From: Candidatus Altimarinota bacterium
GTDB lineage: Bacteria; Cyanobacteriota; Cyanobacteriia; Cyanobacteriales; Microcystaceae
DNA length: 64,000 nucleotides
Direction: 5' to 3'
NCBI GenBank assembly: GCA_012031035.1
Contig: JAAUUT010000016.1
Location: forward strand, 1-64,000
Part shown: piece by piece, positions 8,492 through 15,959 of the stretch
Layout: each line of letters opens with the position of its first letter
How positions within the stretch are numbered: the first letter of the stretch is position 1
Notes under the pieces: model-generated
Told to the model about the DNA's origin: nothing
What the model saw: the letters and a program-made list of their open reading frames with translations, nothing else
Databases searched by the model: none
Made by a program: the position numbers and the translations under genes

Positions 8492-9370
8492 ATGACTAAA
8501 ATTACAAAACAGTTCGTCTTTATCGTCTTAATATCGCTTCTAAATGTAGCCGTACTTCAAGGTTGTGAAGGAAATCAAACTCAATCCGAACCTCCGGCAA
8601 CGAATTCTCAGCCTACTGAAAACACTACCGAAAAAGCAACTGACCAAGAATCTGGAACGCTACAAATTCGAGCCAACGGAGAGGACTTTATCCGAAAAGG
8701 CTTTGTCAGCAAGGATGGTTGGCAAATTAATTTCGATCGCGTTTACGTGACTTTAGCCGATGTGACTGCTTACCAAAGCGATCCGCCTTTCGATCCAGAA
8801 TCGGGCAAAACCTTAGAAGCAAAAGAGAAAGTCAGTCTCGCTCAAACCCAAACCGTCGATCTGGCCCAAGGCGATGAGAATGCCGAACCAATTCTAGTCG
8901 GAGAAGTTAAAGCACCCGCCGGACGCTATAACGCCCTTTCTTGGCAAATGGTTCCGGCCCAAACCGGAGAAGCAAGCGGCTATCCGCTATATTTAAGCGG
9001 GAAAGCGACAAAAGAAGGAAAAAATGTCGATTTCATCTTAAAAATACAGCCAGAAATGGCATTTACCTGCGGCGATTTTGTCGGGGAACAGCGCAAAGGC
9101 ATTTTACAAGCAGGTAGTACCTCAGACTTAGAGGCAACCTTCCACTTCGACCATCTGTTTGGCGACGCAGAAACGGTCCCTGATGACGAACTAAACCAAG
9201 GAGCCTTGGGATTTGAACCTTTTGCCACACTAGCGAAAGATGGCAAGCTAGAGGCCGATACGACTATGCTCAAAGAAAATCTTTCAGAAGCCGACTACAA
9301 AAAACTAATGGAGATTTTACCCAGTCTCGGTCATGTAGGCGAAGGTCACTGTCAAGAAACTAAATTGTAA
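8492..9370 (+). CDS. Lipoprotein, DUF4382-like, at the head of the cobalt/nickel transporter operon
   Basis: A 292-residue lipoprotein. A hydrophobic signal (FVFIVLISLLNVAVLQGC) ends in a lipobox with Cys 25, followed by a Thr/Ser/Asn/Gln-rich linker. The body has beta-rich segments (GWQINFDRVYVTLADVTAYQ, TVDLAQGDENAEPILVGEVKAPAGRYNALSW) resembling DUF4382-type domains, which share the AGRYNxLxW turn with MbnP-type proteins. Later Cys residues (TCGDF, GHCQE) and several His are possible metal ligands. The next gene starts 3 bases after its stop, so it is the first gene of the operon running to cbiO. A periplasmic metal-capture or delivery role is inferred from position only. Confidence 0.65.
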   Translation: MTKITKQFVFIVLISLLNVAVLQGCEGNQTQSEPPATNSQPTENTTEKATDQESGTLQIRANGEDFIRKGFVSKDGWQINFDRVYVTLADVTAYQSDPPFDPESGKTLEAKEKVSLAQTQTVDLAQGDENAEPILVGEVKAPAGRYNALSWQMVPAQTGEASGYPLYLSGKATKEGKNVDFILKIQPEMAFTCGDFVGEQRKGILQAGSTSDLEATFHFDHLFGDAETVPDDELNQGALGFEPFATLAKDGKLEADTTMLKENLSEADYKKLMEILPSLGHVGEGHCQETKL

Positions 9371-9373
9371 GGC

Positions 9374-9868
9374 ATGAAATCAAAATTCATTTTTCCATTA
9401 GTATTACTGTCCCTTCTGGGTTGGCAGGGAAGAACATTGGCTCATGGAGTGTCGATTAACTATGCAATAACTCAGGCGATCGCGATTCAAGCGGCTTATG
9501 ATACGGGAGAGCCAATGGCAAAAGCTCAAGTCATCGTCTATGCTCCAGATAATCCCTCTACTCCCTGGCAAAAAGGCATGACGGACGAGAAAGGAAAGTT
9601 TATCTTTATACCCGATCGCGCCAAAGCTGGCAACTGGGAAGTTACCGTTCGCCAAGCCGGACATGGCGATGTTATCGTCATTCCTGTCGAGTCCCAAACG
9701 GCTAGCAATGCCTCTCCCACGCTCCCAACTTCAAAACCTCCCGAAACAAAACAAGCGACCTCAAGCAGCCCAGGAACCCTGACTCCTTTGCAAAAAGGAT
9801 TGATGAGCGGTTCGGTTATTTGGGGATTTGTGGGGACGGCATTATTTTTCGCGAGAAGGAAAAAGTAA
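9374..9868 (+). CDS. NikL-like accessory subunit of a cobalt/nickel ECF transporter
   Basis: A 164-residue protein with a signal peptide ending near RTLAHG, a periplasmic carboxypeptidase-regulatory-like beta domain (GEPMAKAQVIVYAPDN, GMTDEKGKFIFIPD, GNWEVTVRQAGHGD), a Thr/Ser/Pro linker, and a C-terminal transmembrane helix (GSVIWGFVGTALFF) ending in RRKK. This order, and its place directly before cbiM, match the small membrane partners (CbiN/NikL class) that Co/Ni ECF transporters need. A His is expected close to the mature N-terminus. Its stop overlaps the cbiM start by one base. Confidence 0.65.
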   Translation: MKSKFIFPLVLLSLLGWQGRTLAHGVSINYAITQAIAIQAAYDTGEPMAKAQVIVYAPDNPSTPWQKGMTDEKGKFIFIPDRAKAGNWEVTVRQAGHGDVIVIPVESQTASNASPTLPTSKPPETKQATSSSPGTLTPLQKGLMSGSVIWGFVGTALFFARRKK

Positions 9869-10518
9869 TGCACATTCCAGACGGATTATTACCCGCTCAA
9901 GTGTGTCTTGGGGGTTATGGCGTAACGGGTTTAGTCACTTGGTATTCCCTGCGCCAAATTAATCGCCAACCAGACCCGACTGAGGGAATTCCCAAGGCAT
10001 CGTTGCTAGCAGCAGCCTTTTTTATTGCTTCTTCGATCCATATTCCCATTCCTCCGACAAGCGTTCATTTCGTTTTGAATGGGTTGTTGGGAACCCTACT
10101 GGGATACTATGCCTTTCCAGCTATTTTAATCGGTTTGTTATTTCAGGCGATCGCCTTTGGGCATGGAGGATTGACTACATTGGGCGTGAATGCAACGATA
10201 ATGGGGATTCCCGCTCTCATTGCCTATCAGATCTTTCAACTGCGCTCTCATTGGGGGCGATCGCGCGATCGACGCTGGTCAACCGGACTTTTCGCCTTTT
10301 TAGCAGGATCTATAGGATTGGGACTTGCAGTTCTTTTCTTTTTTGGGATTGTTATTGGGACAATTCCGGCTGGATTGGATGTTAATACCGAACGAGCAGC
10401 CGTTTTTGGATTAATGCTGGCTCATATTCCTTTAATCGTGCTAGAAGGAATATTTACGACCATGTTGGCATTGTTTTTATTACGAGTAAAGCCAGAACTA
10501 CTTACAAGTACAGAATGA
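9868..10518 (+). CDS. cbiM: Cobalt/nickel ECF transporter substrate-binding membrane subunit CbiM/NikM
   Basis: About 216 residues from the ATG at 9868, which starts with the diagnostic MHIPDGLL; the N-terminal Met-His supplies metal ligands in this family. Further signatures are the IPIPPTSVHFVLNGLLGTLLG segment and AIAFGHGGLTTLGVNATIMGIPA, with conserved His residues in the metal path. Six or seven membrane helices are apparent. The start overlaps the previous stop by one base, and its own stop overlaps the cbiQ start by four bases. Sequence alone does not decide between Co2+ and Ni2+. Confidence 0.93.
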   Translation: MHIPDGLLPAQVCLGGYGVTGLVTWYSLRQINRQPDPTEGIPKASLLAAAFFIASSIHIPIPPTSVHFVLNGLLGTLLGYYAFPAILIGLLFQAIAFGHGGLTTLGVNATIMGIPALIAYQIFQLRSHWGRSRDRRWSTGLFAFLAGSIGLGLAVLFFFGIVIGTIPAGLDVNTERAAVFGLMLAHIPLIVLEGIFTTMLALFLLRVKPELLTSTE

Positions 10519-11318
10519 AGCTGAAAGTAGACGAATGGGTACATCTTAAATCTCCCATCCATCGCTGGGAACCCAAATCTAAATTAGTTGGTTTAGTAGC
10601 GTTAATCTTTGCCTTTGCTGGCGTGAAAGATTGGTATTTGTTGCCTGCCATGTTGGGGGTAACTGTTGGACTTTATATCGCTTCCCAGTTACCGCTTTCT
10701 TTCTTGATGAAACGACTTCGCTATCCTGGCTTTTTTTTGTTGGGGATCGTTGTTTTGCTGCCGTTTTGTTCTGGTGAAACTGTCATCTGGCAATGGGGCG
10801 CGTTAACCTTGCGTTGGGAAGGCGTGCAGGCAATGCTATTAATTGTTTGCCGCTTTCTTTCCATCGTAACCATAGGGTTTGTTCTCTTGGGAACAACCCC
10901 TGTTTTGACTTTAGTTAAATCCATGCGATCGCTGGGTTTACCTTCTCTTTTGGCAGATATGACCCTATTGGCATATCGCTATCTATTTGAGATTGCCGAT
11001 AGTTTGGCAACCATGAAGCAAGCAATGCGATTGAGGGGTTTTGGCAGTTCAGGAAAGTCTCGAACTTGGCTGTTACCCAACCGCCAAGAGTTAAGAGGTT
11101 TAGCGTCTTTAGCTGGCACTTTGTTAGTACGCAGCTACGAACAGTCGGAACGAGTTTATAAAGCGATGCGACTGCGAGGTTACGGGATGAAAAACTATCC
11201 TCAAAAGACTTCTTGGAAAACAGTTTGGCGGGAAGAATGGGGCGATAGTAGCAGTCAACTGAGTTTGATACTCGTTTTATTGCTTGCTTTAGGTTTTGTG
11301 GTAGCAGAAATTCTTTGA
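10515..11318 (+). CDS. cbiQ: ECF transporter transmembrane (T) subunit CbiQ
   Basis: A 267-residue membrane protein of the CbiQ/EcfT family. It has several hydrophobic helices and the two coupling motifs with Ala-Arg-Gly-type signatures that contact the ATPase: AMRLRGFGSSGK and AMRLRGYGMKNY. It joins CbiM to CbiO in the inner membrane. It overlaps cbiM by four bases (ATGA) and ends ten bases before cbiO. Confidence 0.93.
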   Translation: MKLKVDEWVHLKSPIHRWEPKSKLVGLVALIFAFAGVKDWYLLPAMLGVTVGLYIASQLPLSFLMKRLRYPGFFLLGIVVLLPFCSGETVIWQWGALTLRWEGVQAMLLIVCRFLSIVTIGFVLLGTTPVLTLVKSMRSLGLPSLLADMTLLAYRYLFEIADSLATMKQAMRLRGFGSSGKSRTWLLPNRQELRGLASLAGTLLVRSYEQSERVYKAMRLRGYGMKNYPQKTSWKTVWREEWGDSSSQLSLILVLLLALGFVVAEIL

Positions 11319-11327
11319 ATTAATGAT

Positions 11328-12062
11328 ATGAGCGAGCAACAAAAGCCAATCGCGATCGCGATCGACCAGTTATGCTTTTCTTATGGGGATCGATCTAATG
11401 TTTTGTGCGACGTGACCCTGCAAATACAAACGGGCGATCGCGTAGGACTTATCGGTCACAATGGGTGTGGGAAAACAACCCTATTGATGTGCATCTGCGG
11501 TGCGCTTGCGCCAACAGGGGGCGAAATTCGCTTGTTCGATCGCCCTCTGATTCCCGGTCGTTTCTATCCAGATGTCGGGTTTTTGTTTCAAGATCCCAAC
11601 GATCAGCTTTTCTCGGCATCGGTGCGAGAAGATATTGCCTTTGCGCCGCAAAATATGGGTTTATCAACCGAAGAAGTAGAGTACAGTGTTAATGAAGCGT
11701 TAAGATTAACTGGTATGGAAAACCTAGCAAACCGTCCGCCCCATCATCTCTCTGGTGGAGAGAAGCAGATGGTAGCGATCGCAGGGATTTTAGCCATGCA
11801 ACCTCGCATCGTTCTCTACGACGAACCAACTGCGAGTTTAGATTTAAAGGCACGTCGTCGTCTGGTTCAATTTTTGGGGCAGACTCAAGAAACGCTGTTA
11901 ATTGCCTCTCACGATCTAGAGTTTATTTTAGAACTGTGCGATCGCGTCATTCTCATGGATGCCGGACGCATTGTTGCCCAAGGAAATCCCAAACAAGTGA
12001 TGGGCGACAGGGATTTGATGCAACAATACGACTTAGAAGTTCCTTATTCTCTACGTTTCTAA
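11328..12062 (+). CDS. cbiO: ECF transporter ATPase CbiO
   Basis: A 244-residue ABC ATPase with Walker A GHNGCGKTT, the Q-loop (LFQDPNDQLFS), the signature LSGGEKQ, Walker B IVLYDEPTASLD and the H-loop (LIASHDLEF). The Q-loop sequence FQDPxxQLF is typical of ECF-type ATPases. Last gene of the operon 8492-12062. It energises Co/Ni import through CbiM and CbiQ. Confidence 0.95.
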   Translation: MSEQQKPIAIAIDQLCFSYGDRSNVLCDVTLQIQTGDRVGLIGHNGCGKTTLLMCICGALAPTGGEIRLFDRPLIPGRFYPDVGFLFQDPNDQLFSASVREDIAFAPQNMGLSTEEVEYSVNEALRLTGMENLANRPPHHLSGGEKQMVAIAGILAMQPRIVLYDEPTASLDLKARRRLVQFLGQTQETLLIASHDLEFILELCDRVILMDAGRIVAQGNPKQVMGDRDLMQQYDLEVPYSLRF

Positions 12063-12181
12063 CAAACACAATCGTTGTCACAACAAGAAAGATCCTCAAG
12101 AAATAATCCTGCTTTACCATAAGCTTTGAGGATAGAGGTATCGATACCAATTCCTAGTGCGGTCAAACAGGTATAGTTCAA
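12059..12181 (-). CDS. Possible 40-residue Cys-rich ORF (or relic tail) between convergent genes
   Basis: On the minus strand a TTG at 12181 opens 40 codons ending with a Cys-rich tail (LSCCDNDCVC) and a TAG that overlaps the end of cbiO. The frame reads like real protein (TALGIGIDTSILKAYGKAGL) and follows the TPR gene by three bases. There is no convincing Shine-Dalgarno element and the start is weak, so it may be the remaining tail of a lost gene. A 12-bp palindrome GGTATCGATACC lies inside it (12137-12148). I do not recognise the sequence. Confidence 0.3.
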   Translation of the reverse strand: MNYTCLTALGIGIDTSILKAYGKAGLFLEDLSCCDNDCVC

Positions 12182-12184
12182 AAT

Positions 12185-12832
12185 TTATTGAATGGGTCGT
12201 CCCAACTTGTGCAACATAACCATGCGATTCCAATTGGCACCTTCATGATTGGGATTAATAGCTAGAGCGCGTTCAAATGAAGCTAGTGCTTCCTCATACA
12301 ATCCCAGATTAAATAAAATATCGCCTTGATTATTCCAAGCTAAAGCTTCTCCTCCAGAACCCCATTGTTTATCTCCTCCCAGTGCCAGTTCGCAAGAGGT
12401 AAGGGCTTCTGAATATCGTTTTAACTTATCGAGTACGCCGCATCGATTAGCTAGCGCAAGAGAATAGTTAGGTATAATTAACAAGGCATGATTGTAAGAA
12501 ATTAAAGCTTCTGAGTATCGACCTAACCCAAACAGCTTTTGTCCCAAGTTGTTCCAAGTAAGTGGATTGGTGGGATTGGTAGCGATCGCGCAATGACAAG
12601 CATCTACTCCTGCCTGTCCAGAAAGCATCAAACAGTTCGCCAACCAAAAATGATGGTGATTTACTCGTTCGGAGGGCAACTCAACCGTTGGCTGAAAATT
12701 TGGCATCACCGTAGTTGGGTGATTGTTAGATAGGTGACAGTTTTTCGGCGACAAGGCTTGAGCGGGTTGAATCAACAAAAACCATGCAGCAATCGATATT
12801 GCTAGCAATCCCAACTTCAAAGCCGTTTTCAT
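12185..12832 (-). CDS. Exported TPR protein, last gene of the cytochrome b559-like operon
   Basis: A 215-residue protein with a Sec signal peptide (LGLLAISIAAWFLLIQPAQA) and about three or four TPR units (AWNNLGQKLFGLGRYSEALISYNHAL; LANRCGVLDKLKRYSEALTSCELAL; AWNNQGDILFNLGLYEEALASFERAL plus a partial one). In a cyanobacterium the destination would be the periplasm or thylakoid lumen. TPR proteins often act as assembly factors for photosystems. Its start overlaps the upstream stop by four bases (ATGA), so it belongs to the psbE/psbF-like operon. An assembly role for the paralogous cytochrome b559 is an inference from this linkage. Confidence 0.75.
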   Translation of the reverse strand: MKTALKLGLLAISIAAWFLLIQPAQALSPKNCHLSNNHPTTVMPNFQPTVELPSERVNHHHFWLANCLMLSGQAGVDACHCAIATNPTNPLTWNNLGQKLFGLGRYSEALISYNHALLIIPNYSLALANRCGVLDKLKRYSEALTSCELALGGDKQWGSGGEALAWNNQGDILFNLGLYEEALASFERALAINPNHEGANWNRMVMLHKLGRPIQ

Positions 12833-13422
12833 GGTTCAATCGTAAATTTAATCGGTTGAATCTTCCTGTAGATAACGTTACCCATGACATCTTGCTCGAA
12901 AACGCTTAGTTTTCCAAACAGAGAATCTACCGTGCTAGAAGCTAACTTGCGATCGCGCCGTGAAATCTTGGAAGAAACACTCCCCTTGTCACCGATACAA
13001 GAACTGAAATCGATGAATTCTGGCAGACCGCCGAGTGAAAGCACTAGCATAGGCTCTCCCCCACCTGAAAGAGCATCCTTTTCATAACCGCCGATATCGC
13101 GAATTTTCTTACCGCACAAATTTGCTTCCGTGTGTTCGACACCTGAATAGGGAGAAGTATATTTAAACTTAAATTCGGCATCCTTAATCTGACTTAGAGG
13201 AATTGGTTCGTCCAAACCCTGCCCTTCTGATGCTTCTGTTTTAACTTTTTCTAAAGCCGCCTGGTCAAATATTAACTGTCCCGTAAGCATGCCATCCCGA
13301 CTTGCTACCCCCTCAGTTTTAAAGGATAGTGTCATTGCCGATACAGGAGCAATCAATGCGATCGAACAGAAAACGACGGTGATAGCAAACAAAGATATGT
13401 CTCTAATCCATTGGTAAAACAT
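12829..13422 (-). CDS. Exported two-cysteine protein in the cytochrome b559-like operon
   Basis: A 197-residue protein. A strong GAGGAG element precedes the ATG at 13422, 20 bases after the psbF-like stop. The N-terminus is a signal peptide (ISLFAITVVFCSIALIAPVSAM). The mature part is beta-rich (MTLSFKTEGV, MLTGQLIFDQAAL, AEFKFKYTSPYSG) and has two cysteines (NLCGK and SSCIGD) that could form a disulfide. It faintly resembles PEP-CTERM-type exported proteins but lacks the C-terminal PEP-CTERM signal and helix. No known photosystem II extrinsic protein (PsbO, U, V, P, Q) is recognisable. It overlaps the TPR gene by four bases. Function unknown; position suggests a lumenal or periplasmic partner of the b559-like pair. 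Confidence 0.7.
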   Translation of the reverse strand: MFYQWIRDISLFAITVVFCSIALIAPVSAMTLSFKTEGVASRDGMLTGQLIFDQAALEKVKTEASEGQGLDEPIPLSQIKDAEFKFKYTSPYSGVEHTEANLCGKKIRDIGGYEKDALSGGGEPMLVLSLGGLPEFIDFSSCIGDKGSVSSKISRRDRKLASSTVDSLFGKLSVFEQDVMGNVIYRKIQPIKFTIEP

Positions 13423-13442
13423 ATGACCTTTCTCCTCTTTGA

Positions 13443-13736
13443 TTAGCGACTTAAAGTTTTTTTAATTTCGTCAATGGTGGGTTTGCCAAAATTAAACGCC
13501 GTCCAGACAATGGATGCCGCCAGCGGCAGCAAAACTAATAGCAGACGAGGATCGATTCCCAACAATTCAAGGCGAATAGGTAATTGTTCGCGGCGTTGAA
13601 TAAACTGCATCGAAGAAATCGCTCCCAGAAACCAAACTGTCGGTACGCCTAGAGCATGAATAGCGAGCCAGCGAATGGTGTAGATTGGATATTCGACTTC
13701 TGACTGCTTCGATTGCACTGGAATGTTGCTAGTCAT
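13443..13736 (-). CDS. psbF: Cytochrome b559 beta paralogue fused to a PsbY-like helix
   Basis: A 97-residue protein; ordinary PsbF is about 44. Residues 15-47 are a clear Psb[21 protein letters not shown] then [13 protein letters not shown], with the heme-ligand His and the preceding RW intact. Instead of ending at FIQR it continues into a second membrane helix ([19 protein letters not shown], then TAFNFG and a charged tail ending in Arg). This follows the PsbY pattern as I remember it (MDWRVxVVxxPxxxAAxW...): Asp-x-Arg at the start, V-L-L-P, then W and a downstream N. PsbY sits beside cytochrome b559 in photosystem II, so the fusion joins natural neighbours. A GGAGG element precedes the ATG at 13736. 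It follows the psbE-like gene by 22 bases; psbL and psbJ, which normally follow psbF, are absent. Confidence 0.85.
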   Translation of the reverse strand: MTSNIPVQSKQSEVEYPIYTIRWLAIHALGVPTVWFLGAISSMQFIQRREQLPIRLELLGIDPRLLLVLLPLAASIVWTAFNFGKPTIDEIKKTLSR

Positions 13737-13758
13737 CTTAATTAATCCTCCTATTGGT

Positions 13759-14028
13759 TTACTTGATGGAAGGAGCAGATTGCTGTTGAAAATATCGATC
13801 TAGTTGTTGTTTTACCTGAAACCGTTCCGTCACAATGGGGGCACCTTCTTGGTCGGGTGCATAGTACTGGTCGGGACGAGGAGTGCCAAAGGTGTCGTAG
13901 GCAAGACCCGTACTGACAAATAACCAACCCGATAAAAAGACAGCAGGAAAATTCACGATATGAAGTCTCCAGAAAAGCGTATCGGTAACAATATCTGCTA
14001 GGGGACGTTCTCCAGTTGAACCAGCCAT
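13759..14028 (-). CDS. psbE: Divergent cytochrome b559 alpha paralogue (PsbE-like)
   Basis: 89 residues from the ATG at 14028, which has a perfect AGGAGG six bases upstream; a longer in-frame start at 14139 is not needed. [30 protein letters not shown] and the lumenal tail with [11 protein letters not shown] match PsbE, and the axial His is at position 23. The heme face differs: where normal PsbE has SVRYWVIHSITIP, this has [13 protein letters not shown]. The Arg and Tyr five and four residues before the His, which contact the heme propionates, are Leu and Phe, and an Arg appears two residues before the His. The protein should still bind heme with the partner PsbF-like His, but with a changed environment. 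First gene of a four-gene operon. It is probably a paralogue additional to the normal psbEFLJ operon, which is not in this window. Confidence 0.88.
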   Translation of the reverse strand: MAGSTGERPLADIVTDTLFWRLHIVNFPAVFLSGWLFVSTGLAYDTFGTPRPDQYYAPDQEGAPIVTERFQVKQQLDRYFQQQSAPSIK

Positions 14029-14360
14029 ACGATTCCTCCTAATTGTGAAAAACTTGATTTTTAATGTTATGGAATTTAATGAGAATATTTTGCAATAAAT
14101 TAAAAGCTTTGTCAATAAAAAAATAGAATTTAAAGTCAAACTTAAAATGTAATTTAGATAACAAAAAGTCTAAAGGCTTCAAATTTGCTCTAAATTTTGT
14201 AAAAAATTCGTCTGCGGTTAATTTCGATTTGTTTAAAGATATTTTTGAGAAAACTTATCAATTAATTGAGAAAGTTAAAATAATAGCTATCGATTACTGC
14301 CGCCTTCAAACGCAAGTTTGGTTCCCCTGACCCTTTCCCCGAATAAAAACAAGAAGTCTA
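14029..14360. other. AT-rich leader and promoter region of the cytochrome b559-like operon
   Basis: About 330 bases, strongly AT-rich from 14040 to 14300, between the psbE-like start and the end of the TM2 gene. Apart from the AGGAGG at about 14035-14040, I see no RNA gene, repeat or clear operator. The promoter of the four-gene operon should lie here. Confidence 0.45.
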
Positions 14361-15317
14361 TTAAATATCGAAATAATAACGAACTGCTCCCGATTCAGGA
14401 TCGTTACCAACGTGCGCTAATCCTCTTCGCAGGGCTTCATTCAATAGATCTTCGACTTCGCTAGGTGGAAATCCAGTCGCTAAGACTGCCTGACCGATAG
14501 AAAGGACTTTTCCGTTAGCAGCAGCGACATTAAGTAGCTTGTGCATTGCGCTGGAATCCGGCTTGTCTTGCAAAAGATTTTTGGGTATATTGCGATCGAG
14601 ACTATCGAGTTTATTAAAAATTTTCTGTAAGATGGCGATCGCGTCTGTTGGTAGCGATTGATTGTTGCGCAAACTTCTCCAAAACTCGCTAGTGTCTCCT
14701 TTTATCATGCCTGGAATCAGAAAGAAATCGAGTAGTTGACCCATAAAAAGACAGCCATAGCTAAAAAGCCAGACTGCACCTGTGACGGGTCTTCCTAAAT
14801 AAAAGCGATGGATGCCATTTATCCCAAATAATCCCAATCCCCAGAGAGCATATGCCAGCCAGAGATTAGCGGGTTCGTTTTTTGGTTCGGGAGGTGCGAC
14901 ATTCCATCTTTTTTCGGTTGTGGGTGTTTCGACGGTTAACTGTTGTCTCTCGAATAAATTCTCTACATAACTTGCATAATTTTCTACATCCTGACGCTTG
15001 CCTTGAAAGTCTTCTCCATGTGCTGCTTGGTTGCGCAAGCTATTCATTCTACGCACGTATTCTACATCGCGATCGCTCCACTGATAATATCTAGACATTA
15101 AAGCGAAGAGTTCTTTCCACGAAACTTGAGCGCGATTTTGAATGTCAATTTGATGGGATTGCGCGATGGTGGGAACAGATAACCAAGTCCGACAAGCATC
15201 TTCAAGCGCTGCATGAATTTTTGTCAGTGCTACCCCTAGTAAGTCTGGGTCGTCTCCTGCTTTGGCAAGAGCAAGGCGACCATCTGCCAGTTTCTTTTTC
15301 GCAGAATCAATATTCAT
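14361..15317 (-). CDS. TM2-domain membrane protein with an N-terminal HEPN-like region
   Basis: 318 residues in three parts. The N-terminal ~130 residues are helical with a conserved-looking Arg-x-x-x-x-His turn (RRMNSLRNQAAHGEDF), which resembles HEPN or DUF4145-type helical bundles. Residues about 155-215 form a TM2 domain (YALWGLGLFGINGIHRFYLG, then GQLLDFFLIPGM). The C-terminal ~60 residues (LLNVAAANGKVLSIGQAVLA, GNDPESGAVRYYFDI) look like a small winged-helix-type domain. The protein at 41490-42002 shares the TM2 and C-terminal domains but lacks the N-terminal part, so the two are paralogues. The C-terminal domain could sense or regulate through the membrane part; function unknown. Confidence 0.75.
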   Translation of the reverse strand: MNIDSAKKKLADGRLALAKAGDDPDLLGVALTKIHAALEDACRTWLSVPTIAQSHQIDIQNRAQVSWKELFALMSRYYQWSDRDVEYVRRMNSLRNQAAHGEDFQGKRQDVENYASYVENLFERQQLTVETPTTEKRWNVAPPEPKNEPANLWLAYALWGLGLFGINGIHRFYLGRPVTGAVWLFSYGCLFMGQLLDFFLIPGMIKGDTSEFWRSLRNNQSLPTDAIAILQKIFNKLDSLDRNIPKNLLQDKPDSSAMHKLLNVAAANGKVLSIGQAVLATGFPPSEVEDLLNEALRRGLAHVGNDPESGAVRYYFDI

Positions 15318-15386
15318 GGGGCTATGTTGTGTCGCTTGAGTAGAATTGTCAGGGATGCGATCGCCTTTAACTAGTTTACATTTTTT

Positions 15387-15686
15387 TCACTGGTCACTGG
15401 TCACTGTTTTAAGCAAAGCTATCCACATATCTGATGGATTCGAGTAATAGTCAATTTTTTCCACTCGATAACGACAAGAATTATTCTCTTTCGACAAAAT
15501 CAAATAATCGCCCCGCACAATACCTTTTCCATATCCCGTCATGTAACCGCCATTACCTTCATCTATGGGTTCAAAGATGTAATCTTCGCCCCAGACAAAT
15601 TGTGTGTAGTTATGCGTTTTGGGCTTGCGTTTCGCTTTGCGAAAAAAGGCTTCTATTTTCGCTCGACCGATAAAACTATCAGACAT
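15387..15686 (-). CDS. Hypothetical protein, 99 residues
   Basis: A small soluble protein. It starts with a basic helix (FIGRAKIEAFFRKAKRKPKT) and continues as a beta-rich domain (QFVWGEDYIFEPI, GGYMTGYGKGIVRGDYLILS, SCRYRVEKIDYYSN). The order looks like a compact SH3- or PRC-barrel-like fold, but I recognise no family. It stands alone, with 70 bases to the TM2 gene downstream, and may be expressed with it. Confidence 0.5.
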   Translation of the reverse strand: MSDSFIGRAKIEAFFRKAKRKPKTHNYTQFVWGEDYIFEPIDEGNGGYMTGYGKGIVRGDYLILSKENNSCRYRVEKIDYYSNPSDMWIALLKTVTSDQ

Positions 15687-15959
15687 AATATCGTGCTGAT
15701 AAGGTTTATGTTTACCTTAGTGTTGGCTCTCATCTTGTCAACCATAGGCGAGATTTTCTAAAAGGTAGATTATGGTATCAAGGAACAGCTTACAATGCTA
15801 AAAACAGATTAACAAAAAAACTCACCATAATGTAGCAAAAATTACTACATTCTCTGTGATTGAAAACGGACGCTCAGATAATCGCGAAGTTTCCTCTCCA
15901 TCGCGAACCGAAGCAATTGCGACAGTGAACTAGCTGGTAATGAATGAGAGAGTAAAGGT

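Noticed and set aside
13700-14028. Reading this locus as the ordinary psbEFLJ operon
   Set aside because: The heme-face residues of PsbE differ, PsbF has an added helix, psbL and psbJ are absent and two unrelated exported proteins follow.
14029-14139. N-terminal extension of the psbE-like protein (start at 14139)
   Set aside because: The ATG at 14028 has a perfect AGGAGG and matches the normal PsbE start; the extension is AT-rich and unlike protein.
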